Source: Pleomorphochaeta sp963678575 (GTDB lineage Bacteria > Spirochaetota > Spirochaetia > Sphaerochaetales > Sphaerochaetaceae). Taken from it: a stretch of 64,000 bases of DNA. The position numbers and the translations under genes were made by a program. Where the stretch lies: assembly GCA_963678575.2 (NCBI GenBank), contig CAXXHV010000002.1, positions 1,736,001 through 1,800,000 of the forward strand, in the 5' to 3' direction. The notes below the pieces were generated by a model, which ran no database searches, was not told the DNA's origin, and saw only the letters and a list, made by a program, of their open reading frames with translations. Shown piece after piece: positions 1 through 7,973 of the stretch (position 1 is the stretch's first letter; the number at the start of each line of letters is the position of its first letter).

Positions 1-586
1 CAACAGTACCTATTACTGCACCAATAATAAATATAATAATTATTGAAAATGACCTAATAGCTATATCTCTATATTTTTTATCTTTTAAACTAATGAAATA
101 AAATAAATTTTCACTAGCAGTCCTAAGATTTCCAGTACACATTGTTGATGCAAAACTAGTAGAGTGCATCTTTCGAAAGCTCTCAACTTGCAAAGCACAT
201 ACAAAAGAAACCATACTATTTGCAATTATATTAGATAAGTCATCTCTATTAATAAAAGACACAATACATAATACAAAAATCTCTAATAATAAAACATATT
301 GTCTATGATGATATTTCTTATCCTTTGTGGTATATCTAATATATTCTGAAACCAAAACACCCAACAAAAAAGAAAAAATTGGAATAAGATATTTCCAAAT
401 TTCATGATAATTTTTTTGAGCTAAATTGATTGCAACAAGAACCATATTACCTGTTTGGGCATTAGCAAAAACTCCACCTCTCCCAAAAAAAGTATATGTA
501 TCTAAGTAGCCTCCAGTTAAAGCAAGCAGAGACCCAACAATAAAGCTTTCCGAAGTTTGAATCCCTTTATTAAAATAAATACCCAT
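1..586 (-). CDS. DUF1275 (YoaK-like) membrane protein, C-terminus outside window
   Basis: Reading leftwards from ATG 584-586 gives 195 codons without a stop, so the gene runs off the left edge. The protein begins MGIYFNKGIQTSESFIVGSL and continues with LALTGGYLDTYTFFGRGGVFANAQTGNMV in two parts, the hallmark N-terminus of the DUF1275/YoaK family, which also has the later ALQVESFRKM...STMCTGNLRT segment seen here. These are small polytopic inner-membrane proteins of unknown function; several hydrophobic helices are visible. The start overlaps the 3' end of the downstream exonuclease gene by 17 bp, so the two are probably co-transcribed. Family assignment is by recognition of the conserved segments; the function is unknown. 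Confidence 0.85.
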   Translation of the reverse strand, partial: MGIYFNKGIQTSESFIVGSLLALTGGYLDTYTFFGRGGVFANAQTGNMVLVAINLAQKNYHEIWKYLIPIFSFLLGVLVSEYIRYTTKDKKYHHRQYVLLLEIFVLCIVSFINRDDLSNIIANSMVSFVCALQVESFRKMHSTSFASTMCTGNLRTASENLFYFISLKDKKYRDIAIRSFSIIIIFIIGAVIGTV

Positions 587-1154
587 CTTCTACCATTACC
601 CTAGATTTAACTTTTAAAGTATTGTCTAAATAATTAATAAGTCTCTGCCTTTCAAACGTATTCTCACCACAGGCATATTTAAATAACTTTCCACAATTTA
701 TTGCATCATCTAAAGCATGGTGAGCTCTATAATTTAGTTCAAAGACTTCACTTAAATATGTTAATTTATGACTTCGATACTGTGGCCATTTTTTTCTACT
801 AATTTGAAGTGTGCAATAAAAAACATTCCTTGGATAAGAAAGAGAATATTCTTCTAAACACCCTTCCAAAACTTTATAATCAAATATTGCATTATGAGCA
901 ACTATAATATCATTACTTATAAATTCTTGGATTTGAGGCCAAACCTGATCAAAAGTTGGAGAAAGCAAGCAATCTTCGCTTGAAAGTCCATGGACTTTTG
1001 TCATGAAGGGATCAAAGTATTTATATTTAGGACAGAGAAGAGAATAATATGTATCAACAACATTTCCCTCCTCATCAAATTTAGCTAATCCTATTGATGC
1101 AACACCGGCTTTTCTTGAATTTGCTGTTTCAAAATCCAAAGCAATATAATTCAT
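570..1154 (-). CDS. DEDDh 3'-5' exonuclease (DnaQ/PolIII epsilon-like)
   Basis: A stand-alone 194-residue exonuclease of the DEDDh superfamily. Visible motifs are Exo I ALDFETAN (D7, E9 region), Exo II in the HNAIFDYKVL segment near residue 88, and Exo III HHALDDA near residue 145, giving the D-E-D-H-D metal ligands. Proteins of this size remove nucleotides from 3' ends of DNA or RNA and act in repair or RNA turnover; the exact substrate cannot be read from the sequence. It ends inside the DUF1275 gene and starts directly next to the stop of dtd, suggesting one minus-strand transcription unit. Confidence 0.9.
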   Translation of the reverse strand: MNYIALDFETANSRKAGVASIGLAKFDEEGNVVDTYYSLLCPKYKYFDPFMTKVHGLSSEDCLLSPTFDQVWPQIQEFISNDIIVAHNAIFDYKVLEGCLEEYSLSYPRNVFYCTLQISRKKWPQYRSHKLTYLSEVFELNYRAHHALDDAINCGKLFKYACGENTFERQRLINYLDNTLKVKSRVMVEDGYLF

Positions 1155-1598
1155 TTAATCTATTTTCTCCAAAATCATAGTAACAGGTCCGTCATTTAAA
1201 TACCTAACATCCATGTGGGCTCCAAAGACACCACATTGAGTATCAAAGCCTAATTCTTTAAATTTAGCTTTTGCTTTTTCATATAAAACTTCAGCTTTTT
1301 TAGGATCCTCTGCATTATCGTAAGAAGGTCTGTTCCCCTTTCTTAAATTTGCATAAAGAGTAAATTGACTTACAATTAAAATCTTTGCATTAACATCAAA
1401 GGCACTTAAATTCATTTTATCATTTTCATCTCTAAACATTCTTAATTTAGATATTTTATTTACAATATAATCAACATATTCATCTTTATCACCTTTTGCT
1501 ACTCCAAAATAAACTAAAAGGCCATTATCTATTTGACCAACAATTTCATTATCTACAGTAACTGATGCTTCTTTTACTCTTTGAATCACACATTTCAT
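1155..1598 (-). CDS. dtd: D-aminoacyl-tRNA deacylase
   Basis: Hydrolyses D-amino acids mischarged onto tRNA (and Gly-tRNA-Ala), recycling the tRNA in the cytoplasm. The protein is 147 residues, the usual DTD length. It begins MKCVIQRVKEASV, carries the family motif SQFTLYANLRKGNRPS, and ends with the cross-subunit GPVTMILE (Gly-cisPro) segment. The start at 1596-1598 is chosen because GAGG lies about 8 nt upstream and the family begins exactly with MKxVxQRV; an in-frame extension to 1652 would add 18 residues without family support. It abuts the exonuclease gene. Confidence 0.95.
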   Translation of the reverse strand: MKCVIQRVKEASVTVDNEIVGQIDNGLLVYFGVAKGDKDEYVDYIVNKISKLRMFRDENDKMNLSAFDVNAKILIVSQFTLYANLRKGNRPSYDNAEDPKKAEVLYEKAKAKFKELGFDTQCGVFGAHMDVRYLNDGPVTMILEKID

Positions 1599-1652
1599 AT
1601 AAAACCTCAAAAACTTATTTTCACTTTTTATACTAATAAAAATAGAAAACAA

Positions 1653-2519
1653 TTAAAAGAGACTCAATTGAACATATTCTTTTTCTTCGAATTTTTTTAA
1701 GTATGAAAAAATTTCATCAGTGTTGTGCATAATATTATTTAAAATACAAGTTTCATCTATTATTTTTACTAATTTATCATTATTAAAACTATTAACAAAA
1801 TAATTATTTTTATAATATTTCATATATTTCTCTTTAAGGTTAGGAAATAATTTATCAAGCTGTTGATAATAGTATTCTCTATTTCCTTCTCTAAGAGTCA
1901 TCCCTATTCCAAAATACAGAATACCTTTGACTTTTACCTTAATCATCATATCCAATAAAGCGCAAATATTTTCTTCATTATCTAAAATAAAAGGTAAAAT
2001 AGGTCCTAACCAAACAATAGTTGGGATATTATTTTCACTAAAAGTTCTTAAAGCTTCAATTCTTTTCGAAACTGGTGTTACATTTGGTTCAATCAATTTA
2101 GAAATAGAATCTGTGCTTGCAGTTAAAGTCATTTGGACAACACATTTAGTCTTTTCATTGATTTTCTTTATCAAATCTAAATCTCTGAGAATTAAATCTG
2201 ATTTAGTTAATAATGTTATTCCAAAACCATATTTATAAACCAACTCTAAAGCGCCTCGAGTAAGTTTTAAATCTTTTTCAATTGGTAAATAAGGATCAGA
2301 CATTGATCCTGTAAATATCATTGATTTATTTCTCTTTCTTCTTAAAGTATCTTCTAAAAGCTCAAGCGCATTTTCTTTAATTTCAACATCTTCAAAATCA
2401 TGAGTAATATTATAACATCGGCTTCTTGAATCACAGTAAATACAACCATGAGTACAGCCTCTGTAAATATTCATATTTCCACTACTTGATAGAATTGATT
2501 TCGCCTTAACTTTATGCAC
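1653..2519 (-). CDS. SPL-family (spore photoproduct lyase-like) radical SAM protein
   Basis: A 288-residue radical SAM enzyme. The CTHGCIYC motif at residues 22-29 (CxxxCxxC) binds the 4Fe-4S cluster that cleaves S-adenosylmethionine. The start with AKSILSSSGNMNIYRGC, the YCDSRS segment and FTGSMSDPYLPIEKD place it in the Rv2578c/SplB-like group common in bacteria that do not sporulate, where the reaction is unknown. The C-terminus (KKFEEKEYVQLSLF) is typical of the group. It is followed 9 nt on by the next minus-strand reading frame start and sits in a compact run of small metabolic and repair genes. True spore photoproduct lyase activity should not be assumed. Confidence 0.85.
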   Translation of the reverse strand: MHKVKAKSILSSSGNMNIYRGCTHGCIYCDSRSRCYNITHDFEDVEIKENALELLEDTLRRKRNKSMIFTGSMSDPYLPIEKDLKLTRGALELVYKYGFGITLLTKSDLILRDLDLIKKINEKTKCVVQMTLTASTDSISKLIEPNVTPVSKRIEALRTFSENNIPTIVWLGPILPFILDNEENICALLDMMIKVKVKGILYFGIGMTLREGNREYYYQQLDKLFPNLKEKYMKYYKNNYFVNSFNNDKLVKIIDETCILNNIMHNTDEIFSYLKKFEEKEYVQLSLF

Positions 2520-2527
2520 TTAGACCC

Positions 2528-3001
2528 CTAATGAATTTTTGCACTAAAAGAAGTTGCCTCAATTTTCATAACTAAAACATTATTAATAGAATTATCATTG
2601 TATTTAAAATTATCTTTTTTAGTTATATTTTTCATAATTATTTTTAAAGCATGAAGCTTATCATCTCTATTATCAATTGTAGAAGCAACGCCTATTCCAA
2701 TGATACTCTTATAAAAATAAGTATAAGTACAAGCAATATCAGCCTTTCCTTCAAGTTTCACTTTTTCATCTATTTCAAAAGCAATTTCTTCATTGCCTTT
2801 TCTAAAGGCATCAGCTTTTCTTCCTTCTTTTGCACCATGAAAATATAATACTAATTTATCATCAATAAATTCATATCCATAATTTAAAGGAACAATATAT
2901 AGGCCCTCTTCATCTTTTAATGCGAGTCTACAAACATCATTATTTTCTAATATTTCAATAATTTGAAGTTTATCCGTAACTTGTCTTTCTTTTCTTCTCA
3001 T
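2528..3001 (-). CDS. PNPOx-fold / NimA-type FMN-binding protein
   Basis: 157 residues with the split-barrel flavin-binding fold of the pyridoxamine 5'-phosphate oxidase superfamily. It begins MRRKERQVTDKLQIIEILENNDVCRLAL..., the arrangement seen in NimA-like proteins (MRRxxRxxxD...), followed by IVPLNYGYEF and YFHGAKEGRKADAF, which shape the flavin pocket. Homologues reduce nitroimidazoles or use heme or F420, so the substrate is open. It is the gene before the SPL-like radical SAM gene (9 nt gap) and follows the SDR gene by 28 nt. Confidence 0.82.
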   Translation of the reverse strand: MRRKERQVTDKLQIIEILENNDVCRLALKDEEGLYIVPLNYGYEFIDDKLVLYFHGAKEGRKADAFRKGNEEIAFEIDEKVKLEGKADIACTYTYFYKSIIGIGVASTIDNRDDKLHALKIIMKNITKKDNFKYNDNSINNVLVMKIEATSFSAKIH

Positions 3002-3029
3002 TCAAACATCCTTAAATTCAAGTCTTCTT

Positions 3030-3857
3030 TTATTTTAAAAAAACCTTTAATAAAATACTATCATAAAGTTTATCACTTAATAATCTTTTAGCAAATAATA
3101 ACGTTTTAGAATTTTTTCCAACCAAATATCTTGTCTTAGCTTTCTTTTTTAAAACGGCTTTAACTATAGTTGAACAAACAAGAGAAGGATCACTTATTCC
3201 TTTTTCATTTGAATAAATTTTCTTTAAATTATCAGCTACTAAAAAAGCTTTTTCTTTATAAGGTGAATTAATACTTCTTTTCTTTAAATTATCTGATGCA
3301 ATAATTCCCCAATCAGTTTTAATTGCACCTGGTTCAATTATTATAACATCAATGTTAAAGTCTTTTACTTCAAGTCTCAAGCAATCACTTAAAGCTTCAA
3401 GTGCAAACTTTGTTGCATGATACCAAGCGCCAAAAGGAGTATGAACTTTTCCACCAACAGATGATATATTTATTATTTTACCTTTTCTTTTCTCTCTCAT
3501 ATGGGGCAAGACTAATTGTATCATTCTAGACAAACCAAATATATTAACTTCAAATTGCCTTTTTGCTTCTTCGATTTCAACATCTTCAATTGCACCATAA
3601 GAACCATAGCCAGCATTATTTATTAAAATATCGACACCACCTGAGTTTTGATTAATTTCATTTATACAGGCAATTATACTATCTTCATCACATAAATCTA
3701 AGTAGATTATGTTAATGCCTTTTTCTTCTAATTGTTTAAGATTCTCTACTCGTCTTGCAGCTCCCCAAACAATGTAGCCTTTCTCTTTCAATTCAAGGGC
3801 AGTATTAAAGCCAATTCCACTACTTGCCCCGGTTACTAATACAACTTCATCTCTCAT
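3030..3857 (-). CDS. short-chain dehydrogenase/reductase
   Basis: 275-residue classical SDR oxidoreductase. The Rossmann cofactor motif VTGASSGIGFNTA lies near residues 8-20, NNAGYGSYG near residue 82, and the active site Ser/Tyr/Lys are in NISSVGG and YHATK (YxxxK). The GAARR segment after the second strand suggests a preference for NADP(H). The substrate is unknown; the FGLSRMIQLVLPHMREKRKGKIINIS region is typical of generic oxidoreductases of the YqjQ/retinol-dehydrogenase-like type. It is the first gene of the minus-strand run that ends at the left edge; about 95 nt of AT-rich DNA separates it from the Crp-type regulator. Confidence 0.88.
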   Translation of the reverse strand: MRDEVVLVTGASSGIGFNTALELKEKGYIVWGAARRVENLKQLEEKGINIIYLDLCDEDSIIACINEINQNSGGVDILINNAGYGSYGAIEDVEIEEAKRQFEVNIFGLSRMIQLVLPHMREKRKGKIINISSVGGKVHTPFGAWYHATKFALEALSDCLRLEVKDFNIDVIIIEPGAIKTDWGIIASDNLKKRSINSPYKEKAFLVADNLKKIYSNEKGISDPSLVCSTIVKAVLKKKAKTRYLVGKNSKTLLFAKRLLSDKLYDSILLKVFLK

Positions 3858-3952
3858 AATTAATACTCCAGATTTTTATAACTAATATTACTTTAGTTTT
3901 AACTATTTCCATAAATACAAATAATTAGTTAAATATTATAACACTTATTCTA

Positions 3953-4585
3953 TTACAATAATGTAATTAATCTATTATTAATTGAAATAATTTTTTCATC
4001 TCTCATTTTTTTTAACTCTCTAAATAATGATTGGCGTTGAATTCCTAAATAATCGGCTAACTCTTTTTTTGAAACTGGTAAAACAATTTTCTTAGATTTC
4101 TGAATAAAAGAGAGATCATTAAAATACTTAATCAAATTTTCTCGAATTGTTTTTTTATGAAACAGAAATACTTTTTTATTTAAATTTTGAGAATTAATAG
4201 ATAATGCTTTAAAAAACTTAATTGTAAAATCATAGTTTTTCAGCAATTGTTCAATTGCAGATTTCGAAATACTAATTATTTGAGTTTCCCCTTCACTATA
4301 AAAATTTAAAGGATACGTTCCTCCTGTTAAAATCATATTAGCTCCAATAATGCTTCCTCTTGTAAATTCAAACATAGTAGTAGCATTACCATTTTCACTT
4401 AATGAATAGGCAATAGCTTTCCCCTTTACAACAATATCAACAAAATTACATTCTTCATTAATTTCTCTTATCGTATTATTTTTTACAAAGTTCTTTATTT
4501 TGATGGATTTATCTTTAATAAAAGAATCAATATTATCAATTTTATCAAAATAAGAAACTTCATCTAATATTTCTTTATAATTCAT
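3953..4585 (-). CDS. Crp/Fnr-family transcriptional regulator
   Basis: 210 residues: an N-terminal cyclic-nucleotide-binding-type beta barrel (residues about 20-130) and a C-terminal winged helix with VSKKELADYLGIQRQSLFRE as the HTH. Only one cysteine (C46) is present, so the 4Fe-4S cluster of true FNR is absent and the signal must be different (heme, cAMP-like ligand or other). It is divergent from the permease/ferredoxin pair; two short palindromes lie in the shared intergenic region. The likely role is control of that pair and of itself. Family assignment is firm, the ligand is not. Confidence 0.88.
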   Translation of the reverse strand: MNYKEILDEVSYFDKIDNIDSFIKDKSIKIKNFVKNNTIREINEECNFVDIVVKGKAIAYSLSENGNATTMFEFTRGSIIGANMILTGGTYPLNFYSEGETQIISISKSAIEQLLKNYDFTIKFFKALSINSQNLNKKVFLFHKKTIRENLIKYFNDLSFIQKSKKIVLPVSKKELADYLGIQRQSLFRELKKMRDEKIISINNRLITLL

Positions 4586-4608
4586 AATTTATCCTAAAAA
4601 CTTAAAAT

Positions 4609-4670
4609 ACATTTTATATAAAATGTGTATAATCATATCTCTTTAATAATATATTCGATTTTATATAAAA
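4609..4670. promoter_or_regulatory. paired palindromic operator candidates for the Crp/Fnr regulator
   Basis: The divergent intergenic region holds a perfect 18-bp palindrome ACATTTTATATAAAATGT at 4609-4626. A second copy of its core, TTTTATATAAAA, lies at 4659-4670, with centres 47 bp apart. Crp/Fnr proteins bind palindromes of this size, and the spacing is about four and a half helical turns. That the neighbouring regulator binds here is inference. In such AT-rich DNA the core could arise by chance, but the outer ACA/TGT arms of the first copy make that less likely. Confidence 0.5.
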
Positions 4671-4737
4671 AAGAAACATTGGTGTCTTTTATTCTCAAAT
4701 ATTATAAACAATAATATGCGATAAATAGGAGATAATA

Positions 4738-5220
4738 ATGGATATATTTACCTTAAGTATGTGGATTATAACAATAATATTTGTAATCGTATCGATAATA
4801 AAAGATAAAGAAAAAACAATTAATGCTTTAAAAGTTGCTTTAAAAATGGGAAAGGCTATGGCTTTAAGTATTTTCTCAATAATCTTTTTAATTGGATTAG
4901 TACTCGCAATTATTCCACCAGAGAGCATAGCAATATTTATAGAAAATCAAAACCCAATAATTGCAACAATAGGGTCAGCACTACTTGGAACAATTACTTT
5001 AATTCCTGCATTTATTGCTTTTCCATTAATTGGAACACTAGTAAATGCATCAGTAAATATTGTAGCTGCTGTAGCTTTCTTAACAACATTAACTATGGTT
5101 GGAATTGTAACCTTTCCATTAGAAAAAAAAGAATTTGGGCTTAAATTTGCAATAACAAGAAATGCTTTGAGTTTTGTTTTTGCATTACTTATTGCTTTAT
5201 TTATGGGGATAATTTTATGA
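4738..5220 (+). CDS. permease, first half (ArsP/YraQ-like, DUF318 type)
   Basis: 160 residues, almost entirely hydrophobic, with about four or five membrane helices. The FPLIGTLVNASVNIVAAVAFLTTLTMVGIVTFPLEKKEFG segment (quoted here in outline only: FPLIGTLVNASVN, then TMVGIVTFPLEKKEFG) resembles one half of the ArsP/YraQ permease superfamily, which in some anaerobes is split over two genes. The start has a clear AGGAG site 8 nt upstream. Its stop overlaps the start of the next gene as ATGA, so the two are translationally coupled and probably form one transporter. The substrate is unknown; family members export organoarsenicals or are implicated in metal handling. Confidence 0.7.
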   Translation: MDIFTLSMWIITIIFVIVSIIKDKEKTINALKVALKMGKAMALSIFSIIFLIGLVLAIIPPESIAIFIENQNPIIATIGSALLGTITLIPAFIAFPLIGTLVNASVNIVAAVAFLTTLTMVGIVTFPLEKKEFGLKFAITRNALSFVFALLIALFMGIIL

Positions 5221-5918
5221 TTAAAAAAATTAAAAACAACTTATTTATTATATTAATTGCACTAACTTATATTTTTCTTTTCATTTTCAAAAAAGAATTA
5301 GCTATTACTTCAGTGAAAAACAGTGGCTATTATATAAAAGAAATGTTAATGATTATGCCAATAATTTTTGTCTTAACAGCACTTTTAGATACTTGGGTAG
5401 ATAAAAATACAATCCTAAAATATCTTGGTAGAGAGTCAAAATCAAAAGGTGTTTTTCTCTCTTTTGTTTTAGGAAGTGTATCTGCTGGACCTATATATGC
5501 TGCTTTCCCAATTTGTTTAATGCTTCATAAAAAAGGAGCGTCAATAAGAAATATTGTAATTATTTTAAGCTCTTGGGCAGTAATAAAAGTCCCTATGCTT
5601 ATTAATGAAGTAAAATTCTTAGGTGGAACATTTATGTTTACAAGATGGATTTTAACAATAATTGCAATACTCATTTTCTCATATATCAGCGATAGAATTA
5701 TCAAGGATGAAGATTTAATAGTGGAAAAAGATTATTTAAATAATAAAGTAAATATTAATATTAAAGCTTGCATTGGTTGCGGTATTTGTAAAAAAACATA
5801 TCCTGAGCTATTCTCAATTGCTAATAAAAAAGCTTATATCAATGAAGGGGTTAACCTCAATAATACTCTTGTTGAAAAAGCAATTAAGTATTGTCCAGTT
5901 AATGCAATAAATAAATAA
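5217..5918 (+). CDS. permease, second half, fused to a C-terminal 4Fe-4S ferredoxin domain
   Basis: 233 residues. The N-terminal two thirds hold about five membrane helices with the permease motif LGSVSAGPIYAAFPICLML near residue 85, typical of the ArsP/YraQ group. The last 55 residues form a single-cluster ferredoxin: CIGCGIC near residue 182 supplies three cysteines and KYCPVNAI near the end the fourth. An electron carrier on a permease suggests that transport or substrate reduction is linked to redox state, or that the domain senses it; this is inference. It overlaps the first half by 4 bp (ATGA). The regulator opposite is of the Crp/Fnr family, often redox-linked. Confidence 0.75.
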   Translation: MIKKIKNNLFIILIALTYIFLFIFKKELAITSVKNSGYYIKEMLMIMPIIFVLTALLDTWVDKNTILKYLGRESKSKGVFLSFVLGSVSAGPIYAAFPICLMLHKKGASIRNIVIILSSWAVIKVPMLINEVKFLGGTFMFTRWILTIIAILIFSYISDRIIKDEDLIVEKDYLNNKVNINIKACIGCGICKKTYPELFSIANKKAYINEGVNLNNTLVEKAIKYCPVNAINK

Positions 5919-5944
5919 AATAAAAATATAAATTCTAAGAATTA

Positions 5945-6892
5945 TTAAATTAATACTTTTTGATAAAGAGATAGCACATTTTCATGAGCTATCTTTTTTA
6001 CTATTTTTTTTGAATATCTCTTTTCTAATTCTTTAATTATTAATTGCATATTACTTGAGTTTTTAATTTGTAGTTTTGAATCTATCCCATCTAAATCAGC
6101 CCCAAACCCAATTGAGTTTTCCCCACCTAAATCTAAGATATGATCAATGTGAAAAAGTAAATCAGATATTCTCGATTCACTATTAATTCTATTACAAATA
6201 AATTCAGTACAAAAATTTAAACCAATTACACATTCTCTTTCAATCATTTTTAAAAGAAGCTGATCATCTAGATTTCTACCGACTGGAGTTATTGAATAAG
6301 CATTTGAATGGCTCGCAACAAAAGGTTTTTTACTCTCTTTTAATACGTCTTCTACAAGTTTATTAGATCCATGAGAAACATCTAAAATAATATGAAGATC
6401 TTCCATCATTTTAATATATTCTTTCCCTAAACTTGTTAACCCATTATTATTATCTACTCTTTTTAAATCTTCAATTGAATTCAAATTATAACCATCAAGA
6501 TTAGGATACCCTACTTGATTTGGGTAATTCCATGTAAGAGTTATCATCCTAACGCCTTTATTATAAAAATCAGCTAAAGAAGAATAAGGAACAATAGCAC
6601 TGTCTTCAATAGTTAACATGGTATTAATTGAATTAAAATTAATATCATCATATTTATAAACTTTATTTATATTATATTTCTCTGTTTCTCTATTATAAAA
6701 ATTAATTATTAATTTTGCTTTCTCTTCAAGATTTTCTTCTTTTGTGCTATCTAAAAATATAGCCATATTTTGTAGAAGATAATCACCTTTTTCCATTTTC
6801 TTTATATCAATGTGTAAATCATTCTTATATAAATTCTGATTAGTATTATACATCTCAACAATTGTATCACAGTGCATATCAACAATTTTCAT
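5945..6892 (-). CDS. membrane dipeptidase (peptidase M19, renal dipeptidase family)
   Basis: 315 residues, the normal length for bacterial M19 dipeptidases, which hydrolyse dipeptides (including those with C-terminal D-residues) using two zinc ions. Metal ligands are visible in order: DMHCDT (HxD, residues 6-10), TIEDSA (bridging Glu near 117), ILDVSHGSN, VASHSNA (His) and GFGADLDG (Asp). No signal peptide is present, so it is probably cytoplasmic. It lies 33 nt before the AraC regulator gene on the same strand; the product may serve peptide scavenging. It converges with the permease pair, ending 27 nt from it. Confidence 0.9.
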   Translation of the reverse strand: MKIVDMHCDTIVEMYNTNQNLYKNDLHIDIKKMEKGDYLLQNMAIFLDSTKEENLEEKAKLIINFYNRETEKYNINKVYKYDDINFNSINTMLTIEDSAIVPYSSLADFYNKGVRMITLTWNYPNQVGYPNLDGYNLNSIEDLKRVDNNNGLTSLGKEYIKMMEDLHIILDVSHGSNKLVEDVLKESKKPFVASHSNAYSITPVGRNLDDQLLLKMIERECVIGLNFCTEFICNRINSESRISDLLFHIDHILDLGGENSIGFGADLDGIDSKLQIKNSSNMQLIIKELEKRYSKKIVKKIAHENVLSLYQKVLI

Positions 6893-6925
6893 AAATATTA
6901 CTCCACCTCTTTGTTTTATTTTAAT

Positions 6926-7786
6926 TTAATTCTTAAATGATGCTGGGGGTAATCCATAATATCTTTTAAATTCTCTTGAAAATTGAGATACACTTTCATA
7001 ACCGATAAACTGAGCAACATCCATTGTTTTTAACTTTTGTTCTTCTAATAGATCTTTAGCTTTTTTTAATCTTACTTTCTTTAAATATTGTAATGGAGTT
7101 TCTCCAGTTAAAGATTTAAACAATTTATAAAATCCTGAAGAACTCATAGAACATTCTTTTGCTAAATCATCAACACTAATATGATTATTAAAATCTAAAT
7201 GAATTAGTTTTAAAGCTTTGGCAAGTCTATCATATTCACTTCCATTTGCACACAAAGAATATAATATATCTTTACTTTCTCCTTGAAGAACCAAATATAA
7301 TATCTCTCTAACAATTGAAGGAGCTAATATCTTTGCATCTACTTCATTTTGCAATGAATTTAACAACCTAATTGAAGCATTCTCTATTTTCTCATCAACT
7401 CTTATAGGATTAGCAATAAAGGTATTAATATTAACTTTTGAAGGCTTTAAATTCATTTTTAATACTAATTCGTTCAATGTAGATAAATCTATTTCAAGGT
7501 GCATACCAAAAACTGGATTTTCTTTTGAAGCTATGGCTTCACATTCAAATTGTAAATGAGTTGGCAATACTAAATAATAATTTCTACTATATTCGAAGTG
7601 TCGATTTCCAATGTATCCATGTTTAATTCCATTTAATACAATCAAGATTCCAGGCTTATAATCAAGCAGTTGTCTTTTTAGTGAATAATCATTCTTAAAA
7701 ATTCTAATTCCTTCGATAAATGTATCATTAAAACCTTCTTTCAAATTATTATCTAATATATACTTTATTGCATCATCACATTTCAT
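6926..7786 (-). CDS. AraC-family transcriptional regulator
   Basis: About 286 residues from ATG 7784-7786, preceded by AGAGGA at good spacing. An upstream in-frame TTG at 7879 would add 31 residues without a ribosome site, so I reject it. The N-terminal half is an AraC_N-type beta domain (ALIVLNGIKHGYIGNRHFEY region); the C-terminal 100 residues carry two HTH motifs, SVDDLAKECSMSSSGFYKLFK and KTMDVAQFIGYESVSQFSR. This N-domain type often controls aldehyde or alcohol dehydrogenase genes (YqhC-like), which fits the divergent iron alcohol dehydrogenase next door. Regulation of that gene is inferred from position. Confidence 0.87.
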   Translation of the reverse strand: MKCDDAIKYILDNNLKEGFNDTFIEGIRIFKNDYSLKRQLLDYKPGILIVLNGIKHGYIGNRHFEYSRNYYLVLPTHLQFECEAIASKENPVFGMHLEIDLSTLNELVLKMNLKPSKVNINTFIANPIRVDEKIENASIRLLNSLQNEVDAKILAPSIVREILYLVLQGESKDILYSLCANGSEYDRLAKALKLIHLDFNNHISVDDLAKECSMSSSGFYKLFKSLTGETPLQYLKKVRLKKAKDLLEEQKLKTMDVAQFIGYESVSQFSREFKRYYGLPPASFKN

Positions 7787-7973
7787 ACTATTCCTCTTTT
7801 TATCAATATTATAGGAAATAACAACAAAATCAATCTTATTAAGTACATTTTCTTTAAACTTTATAGGATTAGGCAACAAAGTTTATTTAATTAGGCATTT
7901 ATAAATTATAAAATATTTGTTAAATTATATATAGATAATAAAAAAGTTATAATATAAGGAGATTTATTAAATT

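Noticed and set aside
4695..4928. A 77-residue hydrophobic protein on the minus strand
   Set aside because: It lies opposite the start of the permease gene and is its antisense shadow in AT-rich DNA.
5217..5918. A frameshift between the two permease halves
   Set aside because: Both halves have good ends, the second has its own start in an ATGA overlap, and split permeases of this family are known; treated as two genes.
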